Made by a program: the position numbers and the translations under genes
The notes under the pieces: model-generated
Seen by the model: the letters and a program-made list of their open reading frames with translations, nothing else
Databases searched by the model: none
What the model was told of the DNA's origin: nothing
Shown here: piece by piece, positions 1 through 10,724 of the stretch
Layout of the letters: every line of letters begins with the position of its first letter
Position numbering within the stretch: the first letter of the stretch is position 1
Origin: Craspedostauros australis
Lineage: Eukaryota; Bacillariophyta; Bacillariophyceae; Mastogloiales; Achnanthaceae
Direction: 5' to 3'
Length of the DNA stretch: 64,000 nucleotides
Assembly (NCBI GenBank): GCA_026770025.1
Contig: JAMXDE010000069.1
Span: 124,001 to 188,000, forward strand

Positions 1-2092
1 TCTGCGGTCCTCTCGGTGACGGTCGAATCATCGTGAGGTTGAAGGAGAGAGCCGTGCTTGTTAGTGCTGCCTGATGCAGATGGAAGTTCCATCAGATCCA
101 TTCGAGTGCAGATTCGAAAGACTCTCGCATGGCAGCTTGAAGTCCGCGAGGATATCGAAGGCCAGCTTGCCTGGAACAGCCAGGACGGTGGAATCCGCCA
201 TTCCGAAATGATCCTTAGTTTTGATGAACGTTGGTGCCATCTTGTTCAGTATGGTGTTGTTCAGTATGGTGTTATATTAGGTCAGATTGCTGGTTGGTCG
301 GAAACCGCGATTTTATGGGCACGTCCGACTAGCTTGCCACATTCGTTGGTGGCTGGTTCTGGAGAGATCGTGATCTTCTCGGAAATGCGTTCCGCCTTCT
401 TGAGCGTTGGGCCGTGCTTCTCGTTTCAGATGCATGAACGATGGCTGGTCGTTTGTGTCGAGCTGCGCGGAACTGTTTTTCGCGGCCATTCAATCCGGTT
501 CCTGAATGAAAAGTTCCCAACGGCGTGGAGGAGATACGGAACGGCCAATGCGGCTGCGGCTTAACGGCGATTGATGGCCCTGTTGATGGCTGTCGCGGTC
601 GCCATGACTATCGATACATCTTTGCGTGGTAGACGGCGGCCTCACAACGAAGATGCGTTCCGCCCATCCAAGGAGTCTCTGTTGGTTGCTTGCTTGGTTT
701 CCTTTTTTGCCGCCATCTTCAGCAGTCACAGCCTGCGAGAATGAGCTTCCGCTCTGCTGCTGCTGTGCATTCTTGTGCCAAGATCTTGTCGATCAGGTCA
801 AAGGAAGTCCGGACAGTCCTGTCCGTGTTGCGATGATTTCTGTTCCCCAGACACACGAGCGCAGCGTTCTTGATCGAGATCGTCCCGATCCGAACTCGTT
901 CCACAAGGATTCTGTGTGTTGTGGTGCCACCGAGGTTCCTTTACCTGGGGACCGAGTATACTAGTAGTAGCTTGGAGCTGCTGTGCTGAACAAGCTTGTC
1001 TTGACTCTTCTCCTTTCCTTTTTTGGCGCGAGATCGCAACCCCGTTGTCGTTTCAACACGAAATCGCATCAGCAGCTGAAAGCCATGATGGCGAATGGCA
1101 GTGTCCGAAAACAGCGAAGAACAGGTTTTCATCAAAGCTAGTGTCTCAACTGCTCACGATTCATTGTTGATGACGGTTACTGGAGAAGATGACAACGACG
1201 ACAGATGGTGACGTCAAACAGACGCTCTCCACACAAATCAAGAAGAAGAGCCGAACTTCAACACCGCCTCCGGAGTTCGGGAGACAACGAACCTTCGGCA
1301 AAGAACATGGCTTCGTTGTGGCATCGAAGAATGCTTCTTTGTTCTTTGTCCATTGGCGCCGTTTTTGCAGTGCATTGGATCGGAACTTCAATTTGATTGT
1401 CGGATGTTCGATCGAGTCATTCACGACTCGAAACATGTACACAATTTTGGCAAAGTGGCGAATGTCGACACATCACAACAAGATGTTTTCGATGTGCGTT
1501 GGAATGCATTCCACCTCATGGGATCGTGCTTGTGTGATGTGGTGTGGTGTGATGTGTGAGGGGTGCTGCGTCAGGATTGTGCATGATGTGGCCATGCGAT
1601 GCATGCATCTGTTTGCATTGGTATGTCTGCAGTTGCGCATGTGTATGATTGTGTGCGTGTGTGTTTGTTGATTTCCGACGATGCAGCAGCAGCACAATTT
1701 CCCAACAGCTCACAAAAGCAACACTCGTGTGGGATGCAGTCGGCGTATGGGCATGGCACTGCGGACTACTCTGCTCCACGATCATATCTCGATGGCATGA
1801 CACGCAACCACAGAGACGACGGTGGATGGATGCAAACTCCGACTTGCGCACATGCGATGCATGATGGAACCAACGATGGAGTTGGCAACGACGCATACCA
1901 CGGGGAGGCAGCAGCTGAGAGTACTCTTCTCTATATGCAATTGATGTTTCCTATTACGGTATGTTACAGTTTGTGCATCGTCGTGACGACATGGGCGGCG
2001 CAAAGCCAGTGTGATGAAAATCCTGCCATCGGCACTTGAATGAGAGAGGCAGCAGCAAGTGTATTACGTACAAGTCTCACGCGACTCCTCAT
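1..2092. other. Region without a supported gene
   Basis: Several open frames of 60-170 codons occur on both strands (the longest is 58-564, +), but none shows a recognisable domain, a convincing signal peptide or exon pairing with a neighbour. A short tandem duplication (ttcagtatggtgttg-type unit) lies near 246-275. GT-rich simple sequence (gtgtgatgtggtgtggtgtgatgtg-like) lies at about 1532-1560. The first bases may belong to a gene that starts outside the window; I cannot tell. Confidence 0.5.
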
Positions 2093-3954
2093 CTAGCGAG
2101 GGGGCTGGTGCTGCTGCTGCTGCTGTGCCAAGCCGACCAAGGCCTGTTCGATGGCCGCGATCATGGTGGAGACGGTGGCCTGGTGGTTCCTGAGATCGGG
2201 CAGGCAATTCATGGCCTCGAGGATCACTGTGTTGGCGGGTGGCGCCGCCTGCGGCGGTGGTTGGGCCGCCATCATTGGTGGTTGAGGAGCAGCAGGCGGT
2301 GGCGCTGCCGCGACGGTTGGTGGTGTCACCATCGGCGACAGCAACGCTTGTATCGATTGTATTTGCTGCTGCTGCTGCGTCACGGGATTCGGGACGACAC
2401 CTTGCGCGATGAGCTGTGCGATGAGAGCGACGCGTGCATCGTCCACCTGCCGCGCAAGAGCAGCAGCGGCGTCGGGCTGCGCTTGACCCAGCAGCGCATT
2501 AATGGCCTGCAGTTGCGCAGCAGAGGTGGCCGCGGGTGGAAAGGCCATTGGCGCGAGCTGGCGCACATCGGAGGACAGCGACGGAATGACCGCAGATGCG
2601 GTGTGCTGTGGCGTCGCGACAGCGAATCGTTCGTTGGACGTGTGTGCCTGCTCCTGGCCCAGTGCATTGAGCCGTGGCGTCGTGACCATGTTGGACGTGA
2701 GCTGACGCAGGTCAATGAAGGAGTTGGGTGGAGTCATGCGGCGCTTAGCCCCGCTTGGTTTGTTGACGGAGGCCTGCACGCGATTGGAATCCGCCGCCGC
2801 GTGGTTGGGGTGCGGTTGATTTTCACGGATGATGGAGATCGTGGTCTCGATGGTGCTGGGAGAAGTAGATTTCGCCCCTGGGGAACCGGTCTGCGGCCGC
2901 TGCTTGCGCGCGCCGCTGGTGTTGGAGGCGATGGAGTGATGAGAGCACGCGGAGCTGCAGTTGTCATCGTGGACCTTGTTGCTGCGAATCGCCGCCGCGG
3001 CTGATGATGATGATGATACTGCTGCTGCTACAGCGGACGGTGGCAGAGTCGGGGATGGAGACCTGAGCCTCTCGCGCGTCATCTTGGAGCACAGATCCGG
3101 CATGCCCTTGATGAAGAGGGGATGGTAGATGCATGTGCCGCCAAGCGCCTCGTCATGGCGTCCTCCGTGCATGGTCTGGAAGCTCCACAGATTCAGCTGT
3201 CGTTGGAAGCTCTTGAAACGCGTTTGCTTGAAGAACTTGGGCACTGTTGTGTTGAAGTTGTTGATAATGTTGGGTGTTGGGTTATGTTGATGTTGGTGTG
3301 TTGATGAATTGTGAGGAGCGGAGGGATGGCGATTAGTGAGGAATGCTAGTGGTGGTAGAGAAGGAGAGGTGCCGTTTCTAGCATGATGCCCACGTACGAC
3401 ACGAAGCGCAGAGTAGTAGCAGTACAGCAGGGGGTGGTGGTAGGATAGGATGACGTCGCATGCTGTACCATGCTATGTTATGCCTTGGACCAGCCGAGAC
3501 AACGGAGCGTAGAATCGAGCGATGGTCGTCATGTGGCAGTACATGACATCATCAGAACACCACGAAATGACATCATTCCCGCGACATTCTCTCGTTTTGT
3601 CGGTGTTTCCCAACGCAACTCGATGCAATGAAACTTACGCATCTTCTCCATGAACTTCTTGCGGTCCTTGATGAGGAACGACTTGCCGTCGGGCAACCAG
3701 CATGCGATGTCATCATCTCCCGTGCGCTCCGCATGCTCCAGCATGACGTGAAGCTTGCGCGGGAACTGATTGATGAGCGAGGGTCCGCGACGGAGGCAGG
3801 ACATCTTCTGCATGCTGGGGGCGCCGATCGATGATGCTGGATGGTGCTTAACGATGGTGTGCGGCTTTGACAGTATCGCGATCATTGAACGATCGATGGA
3901 TGGATGGATGGATGAAGTGGAGTGGAATAGTGTTGTGGATGATGTTCTGGACAA
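2093..3954 (-). CDS. Heat shock factor (HSF)-type transcription factor, two exons
   Basis: Probable nuclear DNA-binding regulator. Exon 1 (3639-3954) encodes the first half of the HSF fold (FPRKLHVML...ACWLPDGKSF...DRKKFMEKM). A gtaagt donor follows, a 395-bp intron spans 3244-3638, and an acaacag acceptor leads into exon 2 (2093-3243). The split codon gives Leu and restores LPKFFKQTRFKSFQRQLNLW, the diagnostic recognition-helix block. The rest of the domain (YHPLFIKGMPDLCSKMTR) follows. Downstream is a low-complexity region rich in Ala, Pro and Gln with two poly-Gln runs, which could serve oligomerisation or activation. From the first Met the product is 488 aa; Met24 or Met48 are equally plausible starts, since Met48 lies just before the domain. 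HSFs are greatly expanded in diatoms (established knowledge). Targets cannot be read from the sequence. Confidence 0.9.
3244..3638 (-). other. Intron of the HSF-type gene
   Basis: The donor gtaagt begins at 3638 and the acceptor ag ends at 3244, with phase 1. Joining the flanking exons completes the HSF DNA-binding domain without shift or stop, which is strong support for the boundaries. Confidence 0.88.
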
Positions 3955-4185
3955 TGTGCTTGATGAGTTGCTGATTGAATGGGCGAGTGGTTCTTTTTGT
4001 GTGCTGATGAGTGGTTCTTTTTGTGAGGTGGATTCAATTCGACTTCGTCTCGCTTGGCTTGACTTCGCTTGACTTCACTTCGTTTGATTCAGTTTGGTTT
4101 GTGTTCGATTGGGGTCGCGCAGGTTGTTGGGCTTTGTTTGTGAGCAGCGAGGCCTCATGCGGAGAAAGGTTCGATGGCGCCTGAT

Positions 4186-4216
4186 GTGTTGTGTTGTGTT
4201 GTGTTGTGTTGTGTTT
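4186..4216. repeat. (TTGTG)n pentanucleotide microsatellite
   Basis: About six tandem copies of a ttgtg unit. On the minus strand this is an acaac-rich tract of the same kind as the leaders found upstream of several start codons in this window, here about 230 bp upstream of the HSF-type gene. Confidence 0.9.
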
Positions 4217-5055
4217 TGGTACGAGCGCAACTATGAGTGTGCGCAATGAGGTGTCTTTCGCGGAGATGCGTCGGTGATGACTTGTCGTGTGGTGTCTTGT
4301 GACGTTGGATGATGCTGTATCGTTGCACTATGTTGTGTTGTGTTGTGCTATGTTGTATAATACTTTGTCTGTGCAGATTGCATCGACTCTCTTCGTTGCT
4401 GGAGGAAAAACGCGCACTGGTGAAATGTTCGTTTTTGATTTGGTGCAGGCTCGAGTACGTCTTTAGATACAGCGAGGCGTTCTCTGTGCCGCTCCGCTTT
4501 GGTGCCCGTTGTTGTTGTTTGTTGTGCTGTTTGGGGCGCACGCTGTCTCTCTGCAAGGCCGGATTGGTGGTCTCTTTGTGTGCGCGCATGTGTGCGAAGG
4601 ACTCGGGGCTTTGCCAGGGTAGCCTTTTCGCTGTGACGGGCTTCTTCGCTGTTGCCACTGTTGCTGAAGGTGCCCAGATTCTCTCATGGATCAGAACTAA
4701 CGTGTCACCATGTTCCATTGGTGCAACGGTGCTTCAAAACACTGGAAGATCATTGGTAGAGAACATGATGCGACATGACACCATCGGCTGCTTTTGATTC
4801 CGTCAATTATCGCATTGACACCACGTCACTTCATGGAACAGTCTTCTTTTTGTCTCCTATCTGAGGAATGGAAGTCTACGGAGGTGCGTCGTAGACTGGT
4901 TTACCACGGTGTGTTTTTTGCGATGACAGTGGTTGTTCGGCGGTGTCGGATGCGTGTCTGTGAATCGAAAAGAAGCATGAAGAAAAGAGATGCTGGGCAG
5001 TGTATTTGGAATGTTTCGATCGCGCGAGACAGCAGTTTGCTAATGGCTTGGTTGT

Positions 5056-5457
5056 GTGCGGCGTTGCGCGTGTGCGTTATTTGGCCTCTGTGCGGTCATG
5101 TGCTTCTGCGTCATGACGTCGAATTGTTCGCTCGCTCGTCAGCGCACAAATCACCTCAAACGCCGAATTATGGCCTTCCGGACGAGAAGTCGACACAAGC
5201 GATGGCTGCGAACCAAGTACACCACGCTGCCGCCAGAAGTCGTGTACTTTGGCGACTTACGGTATCGAACCATGGAACAAAAAGAACATATGATACGAGT
5301 AGTTCTATTTGGCACAACCAATCGCCCAGATGAATTGACGGAAGAAGAAGAATGGTTCTTTACTGTCGACTGTGACACGGCGCTACCCAAGAACGAAGCA
5401 TCAAAGGATCGACGTGCGCTCTATTGTCCGCCGAAGACATGCACAAATCCGAATTGA
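5056..5457 (+). CDS. Possible small hypothetical protein
   Basis: An open frame of 133 codons. It starts with a hydrophobic Cys-rich stretch that could be a signal peptide, then has a strongly basic patch (RRIMAFRTRSRHKRW) and a more ordinary soluble tail containing Cys. A shorter start at the internal Met of IMAFRTR (about 5170) is also possible. I recognise no family. A 148-codon frame on the opposite strand (5360-5806) overlaps its end, and either could be chance. Confidence 0.22.
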   Translation: MRRCACALFGLCAVMCFCVMTSNCSLARQRTNHLKRRIMAFRTRSRHKRWLRTKYTTLPPEVVYFGDLRYRTMEQKEHMIRVVLFGTTNRPDELTEEEEWFFTVDCDTALPKNEASKDRRALYCPPKTCTNPN

Positions 5458-6665
5458 GTGAATGCCCTTGATTCCCTGCCATTATACGGACTATTATTGT
5501 TATTGAGCGTTCTATGGAATCAGCCGAAAGAATGGTTCTTCCGGGAAATACCGAACTTCGCTTGTGCCTAAGACTCCGCGAGATCAGTATTATGTGCCGC
5601 CGTTCTCGAATAGCCGCGTGTCGAATAGCTTCTTGGTAAACCACGTTGTCAAGTTCCTTCGGTTTTGTGATACCGTGGTGCAGAGCCCGTTTCAGTCCAT
5701 TTTGGTCCACTCTTCTCCGTTTGGCACAGCAAAACTCATCCAAGAATAATAGGACTATATTTGTCCGCCAAAACCAGTTCGTTATGACGTTGTCCGCGTC
5801 CGCCAATGAATCGCCGAAAACGAGAACTTAATCATGGCAGGCTACCATGCTGCGTCGAAGATAGAGAGGAAGCGTTCGAAATGGAGTGATTCGCAGTGGA
5901 CGACAGTGGAGGGCATGCACTCAATGCACTTCAAGGAAAGGAAGTTCGACCTCTATATGGCAGATCGTGCTTCGAACCAAATTCATCTGGCTGGAAGCGC
6001 CAGTATCTCAGTATATTTTCTACGAGGATGATGGCCTGAAGACGTTCCTCTTTCTCATTCAGCTCTTGCCATCCACTTCTTGCTTCTCTTCTGCCATCAC
6101 ACTGAGCACACGAAGCGCATGTAGTAGACGAAGGAAAGAAGAAGAATCAGATACTATCATAGTCAGCAACACCATCACCAGCACAGACATGTTCATCGTT
6201 GGCAACATCATCGCTGCCCTCCTGCCACTTCGAATTCAAAACACGATCCACATCATGCGTCCGCCTGTTGCTTTCTTTGGTGCTGCGCTGTTGATGTGCG
6301 CCAAGAAACTCGCGTTGTGTCAACTGCCATTTTGGCGATGAAAAAATGGCGCGGCATGCGTCTCAAGTTGAGTCGTCGGAGTCACCAGAGTTCTTCTCCA
6401 TCGCAGAATCCTACGACAGCATTACGGCGATTGATTGTTGGCGCGAAGTTGCGACGCGAAGCGCAACGATCGCCTGAGTGGATTGTTGTTGTGTGCGCAC
6501 ATCTCCACGTTAAAATGCGAAACACAACAAGAGCCAATCTCCTTTTTCCCACATCATCTATCTATCTTCATTGATTTGGTCATAAAACAAACCAACGGCA
6601 TCACTCACAATCCACAACGCCATTCGCATTATACAACACGCATCAGACAATACGATACGTAGATC

Positions 6666-8194
6666 ATGCCAGTCCCAGCCCAAACCCTCGAACACAAGGT
6701 CTCCAGCCTGTCCATCGGCAACGAAAGCACGGAGAAGAAGGCCGCAGCCTCCATCGAGAACATGGCCGCCGTGTCGAGCAAGCAAGAGTCGACCGACGCG
6801 CCATCCACGGCATCCTCCGACAACAGCGATGTGCTGGACACAGCCGCGTTGGCCATGAAGAAGTCGGAGCACAAGATCATGGAAGAGCAGGGTCTGCTCA
6901 AGGGTGAACCTCTGCTCACAACGAATCCGCACCGATTCGTTATCTTTCCAATCCAAGACAATGACGTGAGTGATGCTGTGTACTGTGTGTACTGTGTGTT
7001 GCTTTGTACTGCGTTATACTGCATTGCTGCTGGTCTTCCCAAACGTTGTTCATCGTGACCATCGCATTGCCCTGGTCATCACGAAGAAAGAGGAATCGCG
7101 CGAAGTGGAACGATGTTTGAATTCAAACAGACAGATGCTGATGATGATGGTGATGATGATGATGTGACAATGCGAATGCGCGCCAATTCTGTTTTCTCAC
7201 ACATGCGCTCCAATTGGTATCTTCCTTCGCTTGCACCATTCGCATCCGCAAATGATCAATGAACCACATTCAAACATGCCAACACGTTGGACAGTTGTGG
7301 GGCATGTACAAGAAGGCAGAGGCCTCATTCTGGACATCGGAAGAGATTGATCTGGGCGCCGACATGAACGACTGGAACAAGCTGTCCAACAACGAGCGCC
7401 ACTTCGTCTCGCACGTTCTCGCATTCTTCGCGGCCAGCGATGGCATCGTCAACGAGAATCTCGCGCAGAACTTCATGACGGAGATCCAATCCGCCGAGGC
7501 GCGTTGCTTCTACGGGTTCCAGATCGCCGTCGAGAACATCCACTCCGAGACCTACAGCCTCCTCATCGACACCTACATCAAGGACCCCAAGGAGAAGCTA
7601 CGCCTGCTGCACGCCATCGACACCGTCCCGTGCGTGCGTCGCAAGGCCCAGTGGGCATTGCAGTGGTGCCATTCCGAGTACGCCAGCTTCGCCGAACGTT
7701 GCGTCGCGTTCTGCGTCGTGGAGGGCATCTTCTTCTCCGGCAGCTTCTGCGCCATCTTCTGGCTCAAGAAGCGCGGTCTCATGCCCGGCCTCGCCTTCTC
7801 CAACGAGCTCATCTCGCGCGATGAAGGACTGCACTGCGACTTCGCCTGCATGCTGTACTCCAAGCTCATTCACAAGCTTCCAGAACAGCGCATAGTCGAC
7901 ATCGTCACGTCCGCCGTCGACATCGAGAAGGAATTCGTTTCCGATGCGCTGCCCGTGGAGCTCATCGGCATGAACTCCAGCCTCATGCAGCAGTACATCG
8001 AGTTCTGTGCCGACCGTCTCCTCGTCGCTCTCGGTTGCTCCAAGCACTACAACACCCACAACCCATTCGAGTGGATGGAGCTCATCTCGCTGCAGGGTAA
8101 GACCAACTTCTTCGAGAAGAGAGTTGGTGAGTATGCGAAGAGCGGCGTGGGTGTCGAGGAGAACCACACCTTCTCGCTCGATGCCGACTTTTAG
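6666..8194 (+). CDS. RNR2: Ribonucleoside-diphosphate reductase small subunit (class I R2), two exons
   Basis: Supplies the tyrosyl radical and di-iron centre that partner the large subunit in making dNTPs. Exon 1 (6666-6965, 100 codons) ends in FPIQDND at a gtgagt donor. Exon 2 (7295-8194) begins [13 protein letters not shown], so the junction is phase 0 and matches the family. The 399-aa product has the usual R2 length. Visible landmarks: first iron ligand Asp in TSEEIDL; Glu/His in VENIHSETY, with the Tyr of SETYSLL expected to be the radical site; second half ligands in [13 protein letters not shown]; and the C-terminal tail FSLDADF that docks on the large subunit. The N-terminal 60 residues are Ser/Ala-rich and variable, as is common in eukaryotic R2. 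The gene converges on the DUF1295-type gene. Confidence 0.97.
6966..7294 (+). other. Intron of the ribonucleotide reductase small-subunit gene
   Basis: A 329-bp GT-AG intron (gtgagt ... ttggacag), phase 0. It contains a tgatgatgatggtgatgatgatgatg run near 7137-7164. The frame running into exon 2 stays open from 7259, which would give a false shorter start. Confidence 0.92.
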
Positions 8195-8531
8195 ATGATA
8201 GAAAACGGGGGGACACACACGCACTGAAACGTATAATAGGTACAGCAGCTGTGGACATGACATGACACGACATGCAATGATCGAGAAGATGTACAAAAAG
8301 AAAAGCACGAAGCAACACAACGAAACGCAACACAACACAAAAACAGAATAATCCAATAACGAGCACACACAGTTACGCACAAAAACACAAACCCAGATAC
8401 ACTTTGTGTGGAATCATCACATTGCCATTACTTGTTCTAGCACAAATGGTGTTGAACCATCATTCTCAATCTCTCGAGCGTCACCTTCTAATCCACCTCA
8501 ATCAATACAATACAAATCAAGCCAAGTCAAA
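8195..8531. other. Intergenic region between convergent genes
   Basis: The 337 bp between two convergent stop codons is rich in A and C (acacaacacaaaaac-type runs near 8320-8350) and holds a short gtataatag box at 8230. No gene is seen; it probably carries both 3' UTRs. Confidence 0.6.
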
Positions 8532-9503
8532 CTAGATGCCAGTGCCACCTTCCTCGACCGTGTCAGAAACCTTGATGACAGGCGGCGTCTCCTTCTTGGC
8601 CACCATCCATCCGCTCCAGGTCTTGTCAATCCACTCCTTGTACTCGGCCCGATCACCGTACTTCTCCTTCTGACGTTGCTCCAAACCTCCGGTCGCCTGC
8701 ATCAACACGAACACGATGCCCAACCACCCCAGCACGCTGCTCGTCATGTACCACGCCAACGCACCGCGACGCAAGTTGCCATGGATGGCACCCGCCACAC
8801 CCGCCGCGCAATTCATCGTCCACCCGATGATCTCGCCCGTATAATTGGGATGCCGCAGGACGCTGTAGATGCCGGACGTCACGAGGGCGTCGGGATCGTT
8901 GCGCTTGACCCACGATTTGGTCGTATCGCCCAACGCCGCAATCGCGAATCCCAACGCCGTGCCGGCGGCGCAGATCTGCGTGGCCACATTCGTTGTGGAT
9001 TGCAGCAGCAACGGCGCCGAGAGGCCGTAGTAGAGGTATCCGCACGACACGGCCAGCGGCAGCAGCTTCAGTTTGCGTTGCAACCAGGACGTGTCGTCGC
9101 TGTTGCGCGCGAGCGCTTTGGCCTCGATCCGCTGCTGCATCTCTTGCATGCGCTGCGAAAAGAGATTGCGCGCCAATAGGAAGAGGCACAGACGCACGCC
9201 GTACAGCGTCAGGATGGCGGATTGCAGCGGCGCGACAGCGTGCAGCACGATGCCCGTCAGAGCCAGGGCGCCGCCGTAGCCGTACGAGACGATGTAATCG
9301 TACCGCAAGAACATGCAGGCCAGCGGCGGCACGAAGCTCGTGACGATCTCGGGAGGGATGGCGGTGGGCATCATCGCCGCGCCGCCGTGTGGAATGATGG
9401 CAGGAGGTGTCGTCGTGATCACGGAACGCGGGACGGTCGTCCATGCCGTGGTGCTGTCCAGCAGCAGGGCCGCGAGGGCCAGCATTGCGCGTCTCATCTT
9501 CAT
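8532..9503 (-). CDS. DUF1295 / steroid 5-alpha-reductase-like membrane protein, probably plastid-targeted
   Basis: A 323-aa polytopic membrane protein. I start it at 9503 (MKMRRAMLALAALLLDS); the frame is open further upstream but that part is unlike coding sequence, whereas this Met begins a signal-peptide-like segment ending in TTAW-TTVP, close to the stramenopile plastid transit motif. Several hydrophobic segments follow. The C-terminal third carries the DUF1295/isoprenylcysteine-methyltransferase-like signature: VTSGIYSVLRHPNYTGEIIGW, then GLEQRQKEKYGDRAEYKEWI. Members of this clan reduce or methylate lipid substrates with NADPH or SAM. The actual substrate is not visible. It converges with the ribonucleotide reductase gene, and the leader on its own strand is an AC-rich repeat (acacaaacacaaac). 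Confidence 0.82.
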   Translation of the reverse strand: MKMRRAMLALAALLLDSTTAWTTVPRSVITTTPPAIIPHGGAAMMPTAIPPEIVTSFVPPLACMFLRYDYIVSYGYGGALALTGIVLHAVAPLQSAILTLYGVRLCLFLLARNLFSQRMQEMQQRIEAKALARNSDDTSWLQRKLKLLPLAVSCGYLYYGLSAPLLLQSTTNVATQICAAGTALGFAIAALGDTTKSWVKRNDPDALVTSGIYSVLRHPNYTGEIIGWTMNCAAGVAGAIHGNLRRGALAWYMTSSVLGWLGIVFVLMQATGGLEQRQKEKYGDRAEYKEWIDKTWSGWMVAKKETPPVIKVSDTVEEGGTGI

Positions 9504-9863
9504 CTTCGTGATTGTCCTATGTTTGTGTTTGTGTTTGTCTTGTGTTTGTCTTGTGGAACTACTTGTCAGGTCCTGACCTGTCTCCTTTGTGACCACCTCC
9601 CCACTTCCATGGTGACACCCCAACAACAGCGATGGTGATGGATTTGATCCTTGCCGTTTGGCACATGACATGATGTGACACTGTGGTCCAATGAGTCGAA
9701 AACGTATCTTTCCGTGACGTACCGAAATTCGAAAGAAGCAAACAGAACACCGTGTCACGTCTCAGCGGATAACGGGAGATGTTGTGTGGATTGGGGATTC
9801 TGTTTGTTCCAAACGCACCTCAAGAGGGGCATGCACACAGTGATCATACGATCCACCTGGACG

Positions 9864-9885
9864 CAGAGAGAGAGAGAGAGAGAGA
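9864..9885. repeat. (AG)n microsatellite
   Basis: About eleven AG dinucleotides, upstream of the secreted Cys-rich protein gene. Confidence 0.95.
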
Positions 9886-9955
9886 AGTGGAGCATAACAG
9901 ACAGCAATCGGAAGCAACCCAAAGCAGCATCCGCCCACTCATTCATCGCATCGCA

Positions 9956-9982
9956 TCACATCACATCACATCACATCACATA
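9956..9982 (+). repeat. (TCACA)n array directly before a start codon
   Basis: Five tandem tcaca units in the presumed 5' leader of the gene starting at 9996. Similar G-poor arrays precede other start codons in the window, for example 12016-12043 read on the minus strand. Confidence 0.92.
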
Positions 9983-9995
9983 CGTCGGCTGCAAT

Positions 9996-10526
9996 ATGCG
10001 CTGCGTTGCCACCCTCACCATCCTCATGTCCATCATGACAACGGTCACTGCCGCCCTCCCGGAGACCACAGACGAGACGGACGCATCGACGCAACACGAT
10101 AACGCCCTGCGCCTGCGCATCCCGCGCATCTGGTCTGAAGCGCAAGAACGCAACGTCGGCGACAGCGAGACGACCAAGACGCAGATCCTGCGTTCGCGCA
10201 CGGGCATCACGCAGCATATGCTCAAGCATTACGGTGCGACCGACTGCCAGACCGACGAGATTGTCTATGCCCAGGACGACAAGAATGCCGTGTGTGCACC
10301 CAAATGCACCGATTTCATGCCGTGTCCCACCGATGTGCCGGCCGGTGTCACGGCGACGCCCATGTGCGTTTTGGAGAATACGATGACGGGCGATAAGTAC
10401 TGTGCGTTGATTTGCGATGCGAGCGGCACGATGCATCTGCGGGGGCGGGCCGGGCCGTGCGGCGATGGTGGGGTTTGTCAACCAATGCAAGGGTTGGGCA
10501 TTTGCACGTATCCGGTCAAAGCGTAA
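9996..10526 (+). CDS. Small secreted cysteine-rich protein
   Basis: A 176-aa protein. The chosen start (MRCVATLTILMSIMTTVTA) gives a clear signal peptide with likely cleavage after TVTA. The mature part is acidic at first and basic in the middle (RLRIPRIW). The C-terminal 95 residues hold ten cysteines in a compact pattern (CAPKC, CALIC and others), typical of disulfide-bonded extracellular modules. The frame is open upstream of the Met, but only through AC-rich repeats that look like leader. I recognise no family. It converges with SGNH hydrolase A, 198 bp away. Confidence 0.7.
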   Translation: MRCVATLTILMSIMTTVTAALPETTDETDASTQHDNALRLRIPRIWSEAQERNVGDSETTKTQILRSRTGITQHMLKHYGATDCQTDEIVYAQDDKNAVCAPKCTDFMPCPTDVPAGVTATPMCVLENTMTGDKYCALICDASGTMHLRGRAGPCGDGGVCQPMQGLGICTYPVKA

Positions 10527-10724
10527 CGATTGAGTTGGTTGGGTGTTCATTCTGAAGTATTATATTATTCGTACGCTGTTCAAATCCATAATGTTAGACA
10601 AAAAACATGTTAATACATAATATATGATACTAGTATGAACTCATAGATGGACAAGCCAGTGTGTCTACACCGCAAAGTATCACTACTGCATCACTACTGC
10701 AACTACCAAACCAAACACGGACAA

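Larger units (their letters stand above)
3955..6665. other. Long intergenic region with simple repeats
   Basis: This region lies between the divergent HSF-type gene (-) and ribonucleotide reductase gene (+). It holds a ggat tetranucleotide run at 3895-3918, gactt/gcttg-type runs near 4040-4080 and a ttgtg pentanucleotide array at 4186-4216 with a weaker copy near 4320-4350. Only one weak open frame (5056-5457) looks protein-like. No RNA gene was recognised. Confidence 0.5.
9504..9995. other. Divergent promoter region with microsatellites
   Basis: Separates the DUF1295-type gene (-) from the secreted Cys-rich protein (+). It holds an (AG)n run at 9864-9885 and a (TCACA)n array at about 9956-9982 that ends only 13 bp before the next start codon. 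No gene is seen. Confidence 0.6.

Noticed and set aside
58-564. A 168-codon frame at the start of the window
   Set aside because: No domain, odd composition and an internal tandem duplication; not enough to call a gene.
2036-3004. A 322-codon plus-strand frame over the HSF-type gene
   Set aside because: Low-complexity Arg/Leu translation of the poly-Gln/Ala coding strand; the HSF reading has a complete domain.
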